From Rhizobium sp. ICMP 5592 (GTDB lineage: Bacteria > Pseudomonadota > Alphaproteobacteria > Rhizobiales > Rhizobiaceae): DNA of 64,000 nucleotides. Below are positions 43,154 through 51,278 of the stretch, one piece after another (the first letter of the stretch is position 1; each line of letters begins with the position of its first letter). The translations under genes were made by a program, and so were the position numbers. Where the stretch lies: NCBI RefSeq assembly GCF_009498525.1, contig NZ_QSNT01000009.1, forward strand, positions 1 to 64,000, given 5' to 3'. Below the pieces are notes generated by a model that was not told the origin of the DNA, ran no database searches, and worked only from the letters and a program-made list of their open reading frames with translations.

Positions 43154-45385
43154 TCAGGGAGTATCGGGGTCATGGTTAGCCCAAGAGCGAATTGGAAAGG
43201 CTTCATCAAGTTCGGAGAGGTCTCCTGCCCGGTGGCGCTCTATACGGCCGCTTCCTCGTCGGAGCGGATCGCCTTCAACACGCTCAACCGCAAAACGGGC
43301 AACCGGGTCAAACGCGAGTTTGTCGATAGCGAGACCGGCAAGCCTGTCGAGCGCGACGACCAGGTCAAGGGCTATGAGATCGACAATGGCCGGTACATCG
43401 TCCTGGAACCGGACGAAGTCGCAGCTGCCGTGCCCGAGAGTGACAAGACCCTGAACATCGAGGCCTATATTCCCTGTTCGCAGATCGACACGGCCTATTT
43501 CGACAAGCCCTACTATCTGGCGCCGGACAAGATGGGGGCAGATGCCTTTGTCCTTCTGCGCGACGGCATGAAAAAGGAAAAGGTCGCCGCCATCGCCCGG
43601 ACGGTTCTGTTTCGACGGGTGCGCACCGTCCTCATTCGCGCGCACGGCAAGGGCCTGATCGCCAATACGCTCAACTTCGACTACGAGGTCCGCTCGTCGG
43701 CAAAAGCGTTCGAGGACATGCCCGACCTCAAGATCGAAGGCGAAATGCTCGAACTTGCGGAACACATTATCGGCACAAAGAAGGGCAGTTTCGACGCGAG
43801 CAAGTTCGACGACCGCTATGAGGCTGCCGTCGCCGAACTCGTGAAAGCCAAGATCGAGGGCCGTTCGACTCTTCTTCGGTACGCCGATCCCGGTGAAGGG
43901 CGATTTGGATGTTTCCCTGTCCTGCAGCTTTGGGAGCAGCATCTCGACGGTCTTGGCCCCAAAACCAGTGCCGACGCGACCGACATAGACAAAGTGGTCT
44001 CCGCGATGAACACCGGCGAGCAGTGATCGGAACTTGCCGTTGGTTTTTGCATAAGCGCCGATGACGACTTCATGCCCTGCCCTGCATTTCGACTTCGCCC
44101 AAGTATCCGTGCGGCCGGATTGGTAGGGCGCATCGCCTCGCTTGGAGACAATCCCTTCCAGCGACAAACGGCAGGCAGATCTCAGAACGGCGTCACCACC
44201 GGTTTCGAAATGCTCGACGAAGCGTAGGCGCGGGTCTTCACCGGCTTCCGACAAAAGCGCCGCCAGCCGTACCTTGCGTTCGGTGAGCGGCAGCTGACGC
44301 AGATCTTCGTCTCCCACGAACAGCAGATCGAAGGCGAAATAGACCAGATCGTCCGTCTTCCCCTCGGACAACGCCGCCTGCAGCGCGGCAAAATCCGGGG
44401 CGCCGTTTTCGTCGAGCGCGCAGATTTCTCCATCAATGACGGCATCGGGAAGAGCCGACGCGGAGTTGGCGATGGCCGGGTATTTGGCCGTCCAATCCAG
44501 ACCTTTGCGGGTTTTGAGGGTTGCCTCACCATCCTTAATGCGCATCTGGATGCGATAGCCGTCAAACTTGATCTCATGGATCCAGCCCTCGGCAGATGGC
44601 GGGCGTGCCAGGGTTTCGCAGAGTTGCGGCTCAATAAAATCCGGCATGGCGGATTTTGTCCGCTTCGCCGCCGCCGGCTTTTTCGTGGTCTTCAAACCCG
44701 CTTGGCGCTCCTCAGCGGCAAGACCGTGATTACTATCCCACACCGCATCCGCTTCGACGTCGCCATTCTGCAGCATGAATGGCTTCGGCTTTCTGCCTTT
44801 TCCGGATGCGATCGCCTCCATCGTCCTGGCGGACGCCACCGACGTATCGTTTTCCTCCAGGACGGCCGCTCCGTTCCGCTCGACCGAGAAGTCGTCGTGA
44901 TGCTTGATCAGCAGCCAGTTGGTCCGTTTGCCGCCATCGCGGTCATGGCGCATCCGCACCAGGACGAAGCTACCATGGAGCCGCTTGCCCTCAAGAGTGA
45001 ACTTGAAATCACCTTTTGCGAGCGCCTCCTCTGGCGTCCTGTTGCCCTCCGGCTCCCAATAGCCGCGATCCCACAACATCACAGTGCCGCCGCCATACTG
45101 GCCTTTCGGGATGGTGCCTTCGAAGTCGCCATAGTCGAGCGGGTGATCTTCGACCTCGACCGCCAGCCGTTTGTCGTGCGGATCGAGGGAGGGGCCCTTG
45201 GTCACCGCCCAGGACTTGAAGACACCGTCGAGTTCGAGCCGAAGGTCGTAGTGGAGCCGGGTAGCATCGTGCTTCTGGATCACAAATCGCCGGCGGTTCG
45301 ACGGCTTGACCTGAGCTTCGCCGCTCGGTTCGCCCGTTTTCTTGAAATCGCGCTTGGCACGGTATGTCGATAGACTGTCGACCAT
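43154..45385 (-). CDS. ligD: ATP-dependent DNA ligase D, C-terminally truncated
   Basis: The N-terminal phosphoesterase domain (RFVIQKHDATRLHYDLRLELDGVFKSWAVTKGPS, DYGDFEGTIPKGQYGGGTV) and the ligase domain (catalytic Lys in HEIKFDGYR, then DGEICALDENG and LEGIVSKRGD) are present. The OB-fold part stops after FTGIGVPKK at about nt 43871; the ~238 residues that follow are the antisense of ku, not ligase. The C-terminal polymerase/primase domain usual for rhizobial LigD is missing. The ATG at 45385 is chosen over upstream starts because MVDSLSTYRAKRDF is the family N-terminus. Activity is doubtful. Confidence 0.85.
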   Translation of the reverse strand: MVDSLSTYRAKRDFKKTGEPSGEAQVKPSNRRRFVIQKHDATRLHYDLRLELDGVFKSWAVTKGPSLDPHDKRLAVEVEDHPLDYGDFEGTIPKGQYGGGTVMLWDRGYWEPEGNRTPEEALAKGDFKFTLEGKRLHGSFVLVRMRHDRDGGKRTNWLLIKHHDDFSVERNGAAVLEENDTSVASARTMEAIASGKGRKPKPFMLQNGDVEADAVWDSNHGLAAEERQAGLKTTKKPAAAKRTKSAMPDFIEPQLCETLARPPSAEGWIHEIKFDGYRIQMRIKDGEATLKTRKGLDWTAKYPAIANSASALPDAVIDGEICALDENGAPDFAALQAALSEGKTDDLVYFAFDLLFVGDEDLRQLPLTERKVRLAALLSEAGEDPRLRFVEHFETGGDAVLRSACRLSLEGIVSKRGDAPYQSGRTDTWAKSKCRAGHEVVIGAYAKTNGKFRSLLAGVHRGDHFVYVGRVGTGFGAKTVEMLLPKLQDRETSKSPFTGIGVPKKSRTALDLGFHEFGDGSLIAVVELARVETALLCADNVFRKFEHFAFDLEVGHVLERFCRRADLVVEVERIGDQALAVRANEDGAHPSKQNRPGDGGDLFLFHAVAQKDKGICPHLVRRQIVGLVEIGRVDLRTGNIGLDVQGLVTLGHGSCDFVRFQDDVPAIVDLIALDLVVALDRLAGLAIDKLAFDPVARFAVERVEGDPLRRGSGRIERHRAGDLSELDEAFPIRSWANHDPDTP
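43172..44026 (+). CDS. ku: Ku protein with truncated, replaced C-terminus
   Basis: The ring-forming core is intact to about residue 230: SPRANWKGFIKFGEVSCPVALYTA, RVKREFVDSETGKPVERDDQVKGYEI, and KAFEDMPDLKIEGEMLELAEHII. Ku binds DNA ends in non-homologous end joining and recruits LigD. After VKAKIEGR (nt 43862) the frame no longer resembles Ku: the last ~54 residues are the antisense of the convergent ligD gene. The usual lysine/proline-rich, LigD-binding C-terminal tail ending in a DLMDALRRS-like motif is absent. The ATG at 43172 follows an AGGGAG region. The protein may bind ends but fail to recruit LigD. Confidence 0.85.
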   Translation: MVSPRANWKGFIKFGEVSCPVALYTAASSSERIAFNTLNRKTGNRVKREFVDSETGKPVERDDQVKGYEIDNGRYIVLEPDEVAAAVPESDKTLNIEAYIPCSQIDTAYFDKPYYLAPDKMGADAFVLLRDGMKKEKVAAIARTVLFRRVRTVLIRAHGKGLIANTLNFDYEVRSSAKAFEDMPDLKIEGEMLELAEHIIGTKKGSFDASKFDDRYEAAVAELVKAKIEGRSTLLRYADPGEGRFGCFPVLQLWEQHLDGLGPKTSADATDIDKVVSAMNTGEQ

Positions 45386-45446
45386 GAACTCCCGGCTCCT
45401 CCTGCTTGTTGATGCCACAGGATCAGAACGCCTCGGCAGGCCAGTA

Positions 45447-45474
45447 GTTTCACTGCGTGCAGAGGCCGTGAAAC
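45447..45474. promoter_or_regulatory. inverted repeat between ligD and the HNH gene
   Basis: GTTTCAC (45447-45453) and GTGAAAC (45468-45474) form an inverted repeat in the 207-base divergent region. Flanking CCAG and TGG extend it imperfectly. It may be an operator, or the edge of the defence-gene segment that begins here. Confidence 0.3.
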
Positions 45475-45592
45475 TGGATTGTTGAAATCGCCGCAAAGAC
45501 GCCCGGCACGACGCAAAAACCGGCAAAATGCAGGTGACGTGCTATCGCAATCCAAGATAGAACTACGGGTTACAGCACGGGGAATCAGGCAG

Positions 45593-46471
45593 ATGCGCGT
45601 CGATGAGTACGACCTTGAGAAGAGGGAGAAGGCCGACGTCGTCCCTTCGCCAGGCAAATGCATCTATTGCTACGAAGTTCGGGCACCCGAAGAGCTGACC
45701 GACGAGCACGTGCTCCCCTATGCTTTGGCAGCCGACACCCTGATCTTCGAAAAGTCCTGCTGCAAGGATTGCCAGAGAGAGATCACTCGCTACGAGCAGA
45801 ACGTCCTGCGGCATCAGCTCGGTGCGTTCCGCGCACAGGTGGACACGCCGACCCGCAAGCCGAAGGATCGCATCAAGGAGGTCGTCATCCACTTCATTGA
45901 GGTTGATGACGAAGCCAAGCAGATCCGTGATCTCGGCAAGAAGACAATTCCGATCGAGAAAGCGCCGTTGATCATAAATCTCTGGCAATCGCCGCCCGCG
46001 AGGATCTTGCAGGAGAACGTGAGCCGCCCCGATCAGCCGTGGACCTATTTCGTGAATAGCGAGATCGACGCGCTGAATAATCAAGTCCGGGAAGAGACAG
46101 GAGCCAACCATGTGGCCATGAGCCTCGGCAAGGTCAACAAGGTGCAATACCAACGCTTCCTAGCGAAGACCGCGCATGCCTTCGTGTCCGCAAAAATCGG
46201 CCCGGATGCGTTTGAGCCATGCCTGACCGACATAATACTTAATCGCTCAGATGATGTGGGTCGATACGTTGGCGACATACCAGGAGTCCATGAGTTCGCG
46301 GAGAATCCCGAGAGTACATTTCAGATATCGGTGGGAAGTCTGACCAACGGACCGGCAGAGGGTTACATCGCCGTCTATCTGCAGCTCTATCCAAGCATCA
46401 GAAGCCCGGAGCATGTCATCATCGTCGGGAAGCCGAAGGTCGATCTCGATCTGCGCTACCCAGACGCGTAA
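45593..46471 (+). CDS. HNH-endonuclease-like protein
   Basis: About 292 residues. The N-terminal zinc-finger/HNH-like region is CIYCYEVRAPEELTDEHVLPYALAADT...CCKDCQ: Cys23, Cys26, a central EHVLP with His39, and Cys57/Cys60. This order (CxxC, EHxxP, CxxC) is that of the HNH_5-type nucleases. The remaining 230 residues are unrecognised. ATG 45593 is chosen with GGGGAA upstream. It is the first gene of a plus-strand group of defence-like genes; a DNA-cutting effector role is inferred. Confidence 0.6.
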   Translation: MRVDEYDLEKREKADVVPSPGKCIYCYEVRAPEELTDEHVLPYALAADTLIFEKSCCKDCQREITRYEQNVLRHQLGAFRAQVDTPTRKPKDRIKEVVIHFIEVDDEAKQIRDLGKKTIPIEKAPLIINLWQSPPARILQENVSRPDQPWTYFVNSEIDALNNQVREETGANHVAMSLGKVNKVQYQRFLAKTAHAFVSAKIGPDAFEPCLTDIILNRSDDVGRYVGDIPGVHEFAENPESTFQISVGSLTNGPAEGYIAVYLQLYPSIRSPEHVIIVGKPKVDLDLRYPDA

Positions 46472-46507
46472 ATCCGGGACCAACAACAGTCATTCACCGG
46501 GGCGACC

Positions 46508-47401
46508 ATGAGTTCGATTAAGGAATACATGCATGAGGTCTGGTCTGAGCGCGACGCTGAGGTCAGCTTCCTGTGCCCTCACTGCGGTCATCCTGCGTCC
46601 GCGTGGCTGAAAATCCCGGGCGACGCTGACGAACACACCGAAGAAGTCTCCTGCCTCAATAACGAGGACGCGCACGAGTGGACCGTAATCATTCGACATG
46701 ACGAGAACGGCTACTCGGCTGAGCTGGAAGACGATCTGGAGGTCGATGTTTCGATTGATGTCGGCAGCAATCATTACGACGAGTGGGAAGAACCGGAACC
46801 AGAACCTGGCGCATATGGAATCTTCGTCGGCGCGATGCGAGACTGGAATGGCAACGTCAGCGAGCTCAGTACGATGGGCGGAGCGAGCAGCCGAAACCGG
46901 ATGCTGTTTGTTACCCTATATTCAATCCTAGAGGCATACCTCTCAGACACAATCATCAGCGCGGCCATGGAAGATGTGTCGGTGCAGCGGAAGATGCTCA
47001 AACTGGATGGCCTCAAGGACAAGCAGATCAGCCTCGAAACAATCCTCGATAAGCCAGATATCGTGAAGGACATGGTCAAGACCACGCTTCAAGGGCTGTC
47101 ATTCCACAAGCTCGGGGCGATCAACGGGATCTGCGAATCCTCATTCGGTAAGCCGATTCTGCCGCGTGACAAGGACGACCGCAACCTGGTCATGAAGTCC
47201 ATCGACAAGAGGCACGACTGCGTCCATCGAAACGGGGTAGACAAAGATGGTACCATGCACACCGACATCACGAGGGGATACCTCGAGACCATAGGTGGAG
47301 TATTCGAGGACATCGCCGAGACACTCGAGAACGCGATCAGGGATGCCCAAGCGAAAAAGTTCTTCGAGGTTCTGGGGCCGGAGGGAAAGAAGGGCTCCTG
47401 A
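46508..47401 (+). CDS. zinc-ribbon/HEPN-domain protein
   Basis: A 297-residue protein. The N-terminus has a zinc-ribbon-like CPHCGHPASAW with another Cys in VSCLNNEDAHEW. An acidic middle (EEPEPEPG) follows. The C-terminal half is helical and has RHDCVHRNG, an R-x4-H motif at Arg235/His240, the catalytic motif of HEPN ribonucleases. HEPN proteins are common RNA-cutting toxins in phage defence. It lies 36 bases after the HNH-like gene and may be co-transcribed with it. Family-level function is inference. Confidence 0.6.
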   Translation: MSSIKEYMHEVWSERDAEVSFLCPHCGHPASAWLKIPGDADEHTEEVSCLNNEDAHEWTVIIRHDENGYSAELEDDLEVDVSIDVGSNHYDEWEEPEPEPGAYGIFVGAMRDWNGNVSELSTMGGASSRNRMLFVTLYSILEAYLSDTIISAAMEDVSVQRKMLKLDGLKDKQISLETILDKPDIVKDMVKTTLQGLSFHKLGAINGICESSFGKPILPRDKDDRNLVMKSIDKRHDCVHRNGVDKDGTMHTDITRGYLETIGGVFEDIAETLENAIRDAQAKKFFEVLGPEGKKGS

Positions 47402-47419
47402 CGGCAGCGCGCAAAGCAA

Positions 47420-47441
47420 ATCCGCCGCCAGAGCGGCGGAT
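47420..47441 (+). terminator. hairpin after the HEPN gene
   Basis: ATCCGCCGC (47420-47428) pairs perfectly with GCGGCGGAT (47433-47441) around CAGA, 19 bases after the HEPN stop codon. There is no T-tract, so it could be a terminator or an mRNA 3' stabiliser. Confidence 0.5.
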
Positions 47442-47668
47442 CGGAGTCGTGAGGAGCATCAAGCAATTGCGGCGTCGACAGGATCGTCCCATTCGGATGC
47501 GTCGCGCCACTCGTAGTACTTCCATCATCTGATCACCGGGAAGCGCATCGCTCGCAAAGATCAAAATAGTCCATCGCCGCCTCGGGCTTGACCGGGATTG
47601 CCTATTAAGGAAGAGGTTTTCTTACCTGCCTGGCCTTATATAGTGGTGAAAAAAGGACGGGCAATATT

Positions 47669-49117
47669 TTGGCAGACACGACGAAAGAACCAGAAGACAC
47701 TTACTACTCGCCCCGAACAGACGCGGGAACACATCCCGAAGACCAGTCGACGTTGGTTCTTGAGACCATCCCTGATGGGAAGACCCAGTACTTGAGCTAT
47801 CATTTGGGCGTAAAGGCCTTCGAACGCGGGGAGGCCGTCGGTGTGGAGTTCGACGAGAGCGACTGGCCTTGGCTCATCGCCGAATACGATTTATCGACGC
47901 GGGTGTTGACCACCTATCCAATCTGGCTTCGCTCAAACCAGAACAATTTCACAAAAGCGAAATACCGAACAATCAAAAGGATCTCGTTCGAAGATCAAGA
48001 CCCGATGGTGGTCCAGGAGGGATTCGGCCTGTTCTTCGACCTGCCGACCGGGTTCCACAGGAGGCCATTCGAGGGTTTCGGCGTAGACCCTCGGATTCGC
48101 TACATAATCGACGCTTTCGATGATTTGCCGGGAATAGTGGGACTGACCATCTGCGACGACAGCGATATTTCCATCGATGGCGAAGAGGTTCGCCTTCCGG
48201 AGAGTATCTACCACGAGGTGCGGTTGAACATAAACAGAGCGCATGATGCCGCAATTGCCTTCGCCAACGGCGAAAAGCGAAGCTATCTCAGGAGCCGCCT
48301 CTTGCCGGCCATTGTCCCCGAGTTCGCCGCAGAGGAATATGAGAGGCAGGCTATAGACCTTCAGGACACCATCCGTACGGCACTGGTAAGAAAAGGAACG
48401 CCACGGTCGCGCAACTCAAATACCTCTGCCGCGGTTCGCACTGTCTTGCGGTCGGTCGCCGAACTTGCACACGATAATCCCGTCGAACTATTCCAACTGA
48501 GCGAGAAGATCGAGGTTGTCTCGTTGGAAATGCTGATCGAGAGCATGACGAAGCAGATGGCTAAGCGGCATAAGGAAGAGTTTTGGCAGGCCTATTTCCT
48601 TGAGAATCCGTTCGTGCTCAAGATCCTCTTCGGGCTCCCCGTGGTTATGTACGCCTCGCAGGCCTCTGTTGGCGGCATGGGTATGGAGCGCACCGGCGAG
48701 AAATATGCCGACTACCTGCTAGAGGCCGGCATGTTTGGCAACCTAGCAATCGTCGAGATCAAGACGACTGAGACGCCATTGTTGACGAAGCACGCGTACC
48801 GCCCGCCCTCTCTTTATGGCCCGTCCGTTGAGCTCGCCGGTGGCGTTAGTCAATTGCTCGACCAGCGACTGAAGCTGATCAAGAGTATCGCCCAGAAGAA
48901 AGAAGAGGAAGGCAACTACCACGTTCAGGCGTGGTCGACACCCTGCATCCTCATCATCGGAACGAACCCAACCGAACTCAACCTGCAGCGGTCATTCGAA
49001 ATTTACCGCGGCAGTCAGCGCGACGTGCTCGTCATCACCTTCGATGAGCTTCTTGCAAAATTGAAGGCGTTGCACGAATTCCTGATAACGAAGTCGGATG
49101 GCGCCAAATCTCCGTGA
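47669..49117 (+). CDS. Shedu-like defence nuclease (DUF4263, SduA family)
   Basis: A 482-residue protein. The C-terminal part has the Shedu nuclease core: FLENPFVLKILFGLPVVMYASQASVGGMGMERTGEKYADYLL, then Asp348 and VEIK with Glu363 and Lys365, a PD-(D/E)xK site, and LAGGVSQLLDQRLKLIK downstream. Shedu is an anti-phage nuclease usually encoded by a single gene. The N-terminal 250 residues are a regulatory region unlike anything I recognise. The start is TTG, with AAAGGACG about ten bases upstream. No partner gene is needed, and it has its own upstream gap of about 270 bases. Confidence 0.75.
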   Translation: MADTTKEPEDTYYSPRTDAGTHPEDQSTLVLETIPDGKTQYLSYHLGVKAFERGEAVGVEFDESDWPWLIAEYDLSTRVLTTYPIWLRSNQNNFTKAKYRTIKRISFEDQDPMVVQEGFGLFFDLPTGFHRRPFEGFGVDPRIRYIIDAFDDLPGIVGLTICDDSDISIDGEEVRLPESIYHEVRLNINRAHDAAIAFANGEKRSYLRSRLLPAIVPEFAAEEYERQAIDLQDTIRTALVRKGTPRSRNSNTSAAVRTVLRSVAELAHDNPVELFQLSEKIEVVSLEMLIESMTKQMAKRHKEEFWQAYFLENPFVLKILFGLPVVMYASQASVGGMGMERTGEKYADYLLEAGMFGNLAIVEIKTTETPLLTKHAYRPPSLYGPSVELAGGVSQLLDQRLKLIKSIAQKKEEEGNYHVQAWSTPCILIIGTNPTELNLQRSFEIYRGSQRDVLVITFDELLAKLKALHEFLITKSDGAKSP

Positions 49118-49385
49118 GTCTCGGATCCCTTTTATCTCCGTCTCCAACAGGCGTGGGCTGGCCATGCCGAACGAGACCGCACAGGTGGCGCTTACTCCAG
49201 TTGCTGCTCCATCAATCCCGGCTCCTCCCATTCTGACAAGAGAAGGGAGCCGGCTTTCCTACTGGCTCCCATTGCTGACCTAGCGACCCGATACGCGAAC
49301 CGCGCCGGCGTCACCAAGACTACGTTCAACGGCGCTTTCCTATCCGCTTTAGATGCCTCGGAGGACAAGGCGTTCTGACGCTGCT

Positions 49386-50471
49386 TTACCACCGCAGCGA
49401 CGCAGCCGGACAGGTCACTGTTTCCACCGATATCAAAGACATGCTGGCGGAAATATCGTCTGCTGGAGACAGGAGAACATAGTTGAAGCCGTTGACCAAC
49501 TTAGTCGATCCATATCGAATCGCGTCAAAACCGGCAGCGCGAGCGCAATCTGCGATGAAACGGGAAAAGACATACTGGCGTTTTACCCACCCCTCCACCT
49601 TCAGGGGCGCAGCCAGGAGCGCAGATTTCGCAACAGCGTCCAGAATTTCGAACCCTGGCTCCAAATCGTCGATCTCGACAAGATCGAGTACGCGCACTGG
49701 ATCTCGGAGGTTCAAGGCAGCGACTGCGCAGGGCTCCCCAGGTATTCCCAGTTCCGCTGCAGCTGTCTCCTGACTACTTGCCAGATAGAGCATCGCATGG
49801 CCTGCGTGATTGAACCGTCCTTCGCCGACTTTCGATGCGGGAGGCACCCCGTATGTCAATATCGACTCCGGCTTCTGGCTGAGTTCCGTCACGGATTGCA
49901 AGGAGCGCGCTCTGAAGACAGCCCCTTTAAGACGAACCGCCGGGGCCAGCTCTGCACGCTGCCGTATATTCCGGAGTACCTCCAGGGCAAACGGATGCTC
50001 GAGCATCAAGAATGGTGTCCGAGTTCCCACAACGAGCAGCTGTTCGATCGCTCTTTCGATTGTCGGTGCATCGCTGAAGCGGTGTTCGAAGATCCAGACC
50101 TTCCTCACGCCTAGTGTCAGGCAGCGTGGGCACTTCACAAGATGTTTAAGCGTTGAGATTTCGGCGGCGCTATACAGCTGAATGACGCGAGAATTTTCGA
50201 TGAGATAGTCGGCGTCCATATTCTGGCTCTGGAATTCCTCTCCGCGGAAAGCAACGTCTGGCCAGTGTTCGCGAAAATCACTGTAGCAATGTTCGCAGCA
50301 GCAAATACTCGACGTGAAATCGGAATCAATCTCATCTGACAAGATATCGTTGAAGGTCTCAATCTCGTCATCGCTGACCGGTAGATACGGGCCGCAGAAC
50401 GAGGGCGGCGGCGCGCTCCTTTCGTCATAGCCACAAGAAGTCGTCATCTTGCGAATTGGCTCGCCAGTCAT
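49386..50471 (-). CDS. RES-domain protein with Cys-rich N-terminus
   Basis: About 361 residues. The C-terminal half is a RES domain: VFRARSLQSV, YGVPPASKVGEGRFNHAGHAMLYLASSQETAAAELG, VLDLVE and FSRFIADCARAAGFDAIRYGSTKLVNGFNYVLL. RES proteins degrade NAD+ and act as toxins. The N-terminus has ICCCEHCYSDF and KCPRC motifs, resembling the HEPN/RES N-terminal domain. The ATG at 50471 has GGAG eight bases upstream. No Xre-type antitoxin gene is adjacent, so it may be a stand-alone abortive-infection effector. Confidence 0.72.
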   Translation of the reverse strand: MTGEPIRKMTTSCGYDERSAPPPSFCGPYLPVSDDEIETFNDILSDEIDSDFTSSICCCEHCYSDFREHWPDVAFRGEEFQSQNMDADYLIENSRVIQLYSAAEISTLKHLVKCPRCLTLGVRKVWIFEHRFSDAPTIERAIEQLLVVGTRTPFLMLEHPFALEVLRNIRQRAELAPAVRLKGAVFRARSLQSVTELSQKPESILTYGVPPASKVGEGRFNHAGHAMLYLASSQETAAAELGIPGEPCAVAALNLRDPVRVLDLVEIDDLEPGFEILDAVAKSALLAAPLKVEGWVKRQYVFSRFIADCARAAGFDAIRYGSTKLVNGFNYVLLSPADDISASMSLISVETVTCPAASLRW

Positions 50472-50553
50472 GAAGGATGCTCCAGGCGATACATGTCGCT
50501 CGATTGTTGTACCTTGGGCGAGAGGGCGACGCGATAAAGCGGCGTGCCCGCTT

Positions 50554-51024
50554 TTAGATCGAACCTTCGGCTTTGAGAAGCGCAAACACCCTTGCACCCA
50601 AGGGGGTCACATCATAGACCGTCCCCTGATAACTCTTGTCGGCCATGAAAGTCTTGCGGGGGATGGCAAGTCGGCGGATCGCTTGATCGTGCCCAAAAAC
50701 GCTCCGTAGCGCCTTCGATATCGCGCCCATCGCATTACGCAAGGCGGCATCGGGCTCTCCGCCTTGATCGAAAAACGTGTCGTGCCCTCGGGCAAGCTTT
50801 TGAAGCGCCTCACGTCGCATGGGTTGAGTTGGTTTGGGCCGTACCGCAGTGACAACCTTTTTCGCCAATTCATCCAATCCATCGTCCGTCGGGGGCTTAG
50901 GTATCGGCGCAGGCTCGTAAAGTTCGATGTTCTGCGATGGAACCAGGGCTTCTATGGCTTTCAAGACGGCCGTGAGGTTCGAAGGCACAACCTTAATGGC
51001 AAGCAAAATCATTGGTTTTCTCAT
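50554..51024 (-). CDS. hypothetical protein
   Basis: A 156-residue protein I do not recognise. It begins MRKPMILLAIKVVPSNLTAVLKAIEAL, has a proline-rich hinge (YEPAPIPKPPTDDG), then a charged helical region and a C-terminal RRLAIPRKTFMADKSYQGTVYDVTPLGARVFALLKAEGSI segment that looks like part of a winged-helix fold. It ends 83 bases upstream of the RES gene start, in the same direction. Its start codon lies in a palindrome. A regulatory or antitoxin role for the RES protein is possible but unproven. Confidence 0.45.
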   Translation of the reverse strand: MRKPMILLAIKVVPSNLTAVLKAIEALVPSQNIELYEPAPIPKPPTDDGLDELAKKVVTAVRPKPTQPMRREALQKLARGHDTFFDQGGEPDAALRNAMGAISKALRSVFGHDQAIRRLAIPRKTFMADKSYQGTVYDVTPLGARVFALLKAEGSI

Positions 51025-51044
51025 AAGTTTTTACTCATGAGAAA
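51017..51044. promoter_or_regulatory. palindrome over the start of the hypothetical gene
   Basis: TTTCTCAT (51017-51024) and ATGAGAAA (51037-51044) form a perfect inverted repeat whose left arm contains the start codon of the minus-strand gene. This position is typical of autoregulation, as in antitoxin genes. No strong RBS precedes that start. Confidence 0.4.
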
Positions 51045-51278
51045 GCTAATGGGGCCAGTGGTGCGTTGTCAAGGCTCGATCGGAGCCGGCCGCCGGTCAT
51101 ACGCCTTGCGGTGACATGCTTGGCGCTCGCAAAGTCCGACTGAGTAAGGTAGCGGATCTGCACATCCGCTTGCCGCGATTTTTCTCGCTGGATGAGCGAG
51201 CTGAAACAAGAACAAAAAGTAGACAGATATTCATCTGTATAGGATACGTAATCAGCAAGACAGCGGACCCATGAGTGC

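Noticed and set aside
43154..43867. C-terminal 238 residues of the LigD frame as a novel domain
   Set aside because: It is exactly antisense to the Ku core, so it is a read-through product of a deletion, not a domain.
49245..49270. Possible terminator GGGAGCC...GGCTCCC after the Shedu-like gene
   Set aside because: The loop is 12 bases and no T-tract follows; too weak to call.
49118..49385. Open frame before the RES gene's 3' end that reads DPFYLRLQQAWAGH
   Set aside because: It has no ATG, GTG or TTG start and no known family; probably chance.
49353..50114. Plus-strand frame of 253 codons
   Set aside because: It is antisense to the RES domain, whose motifs are clear on the minus strand.
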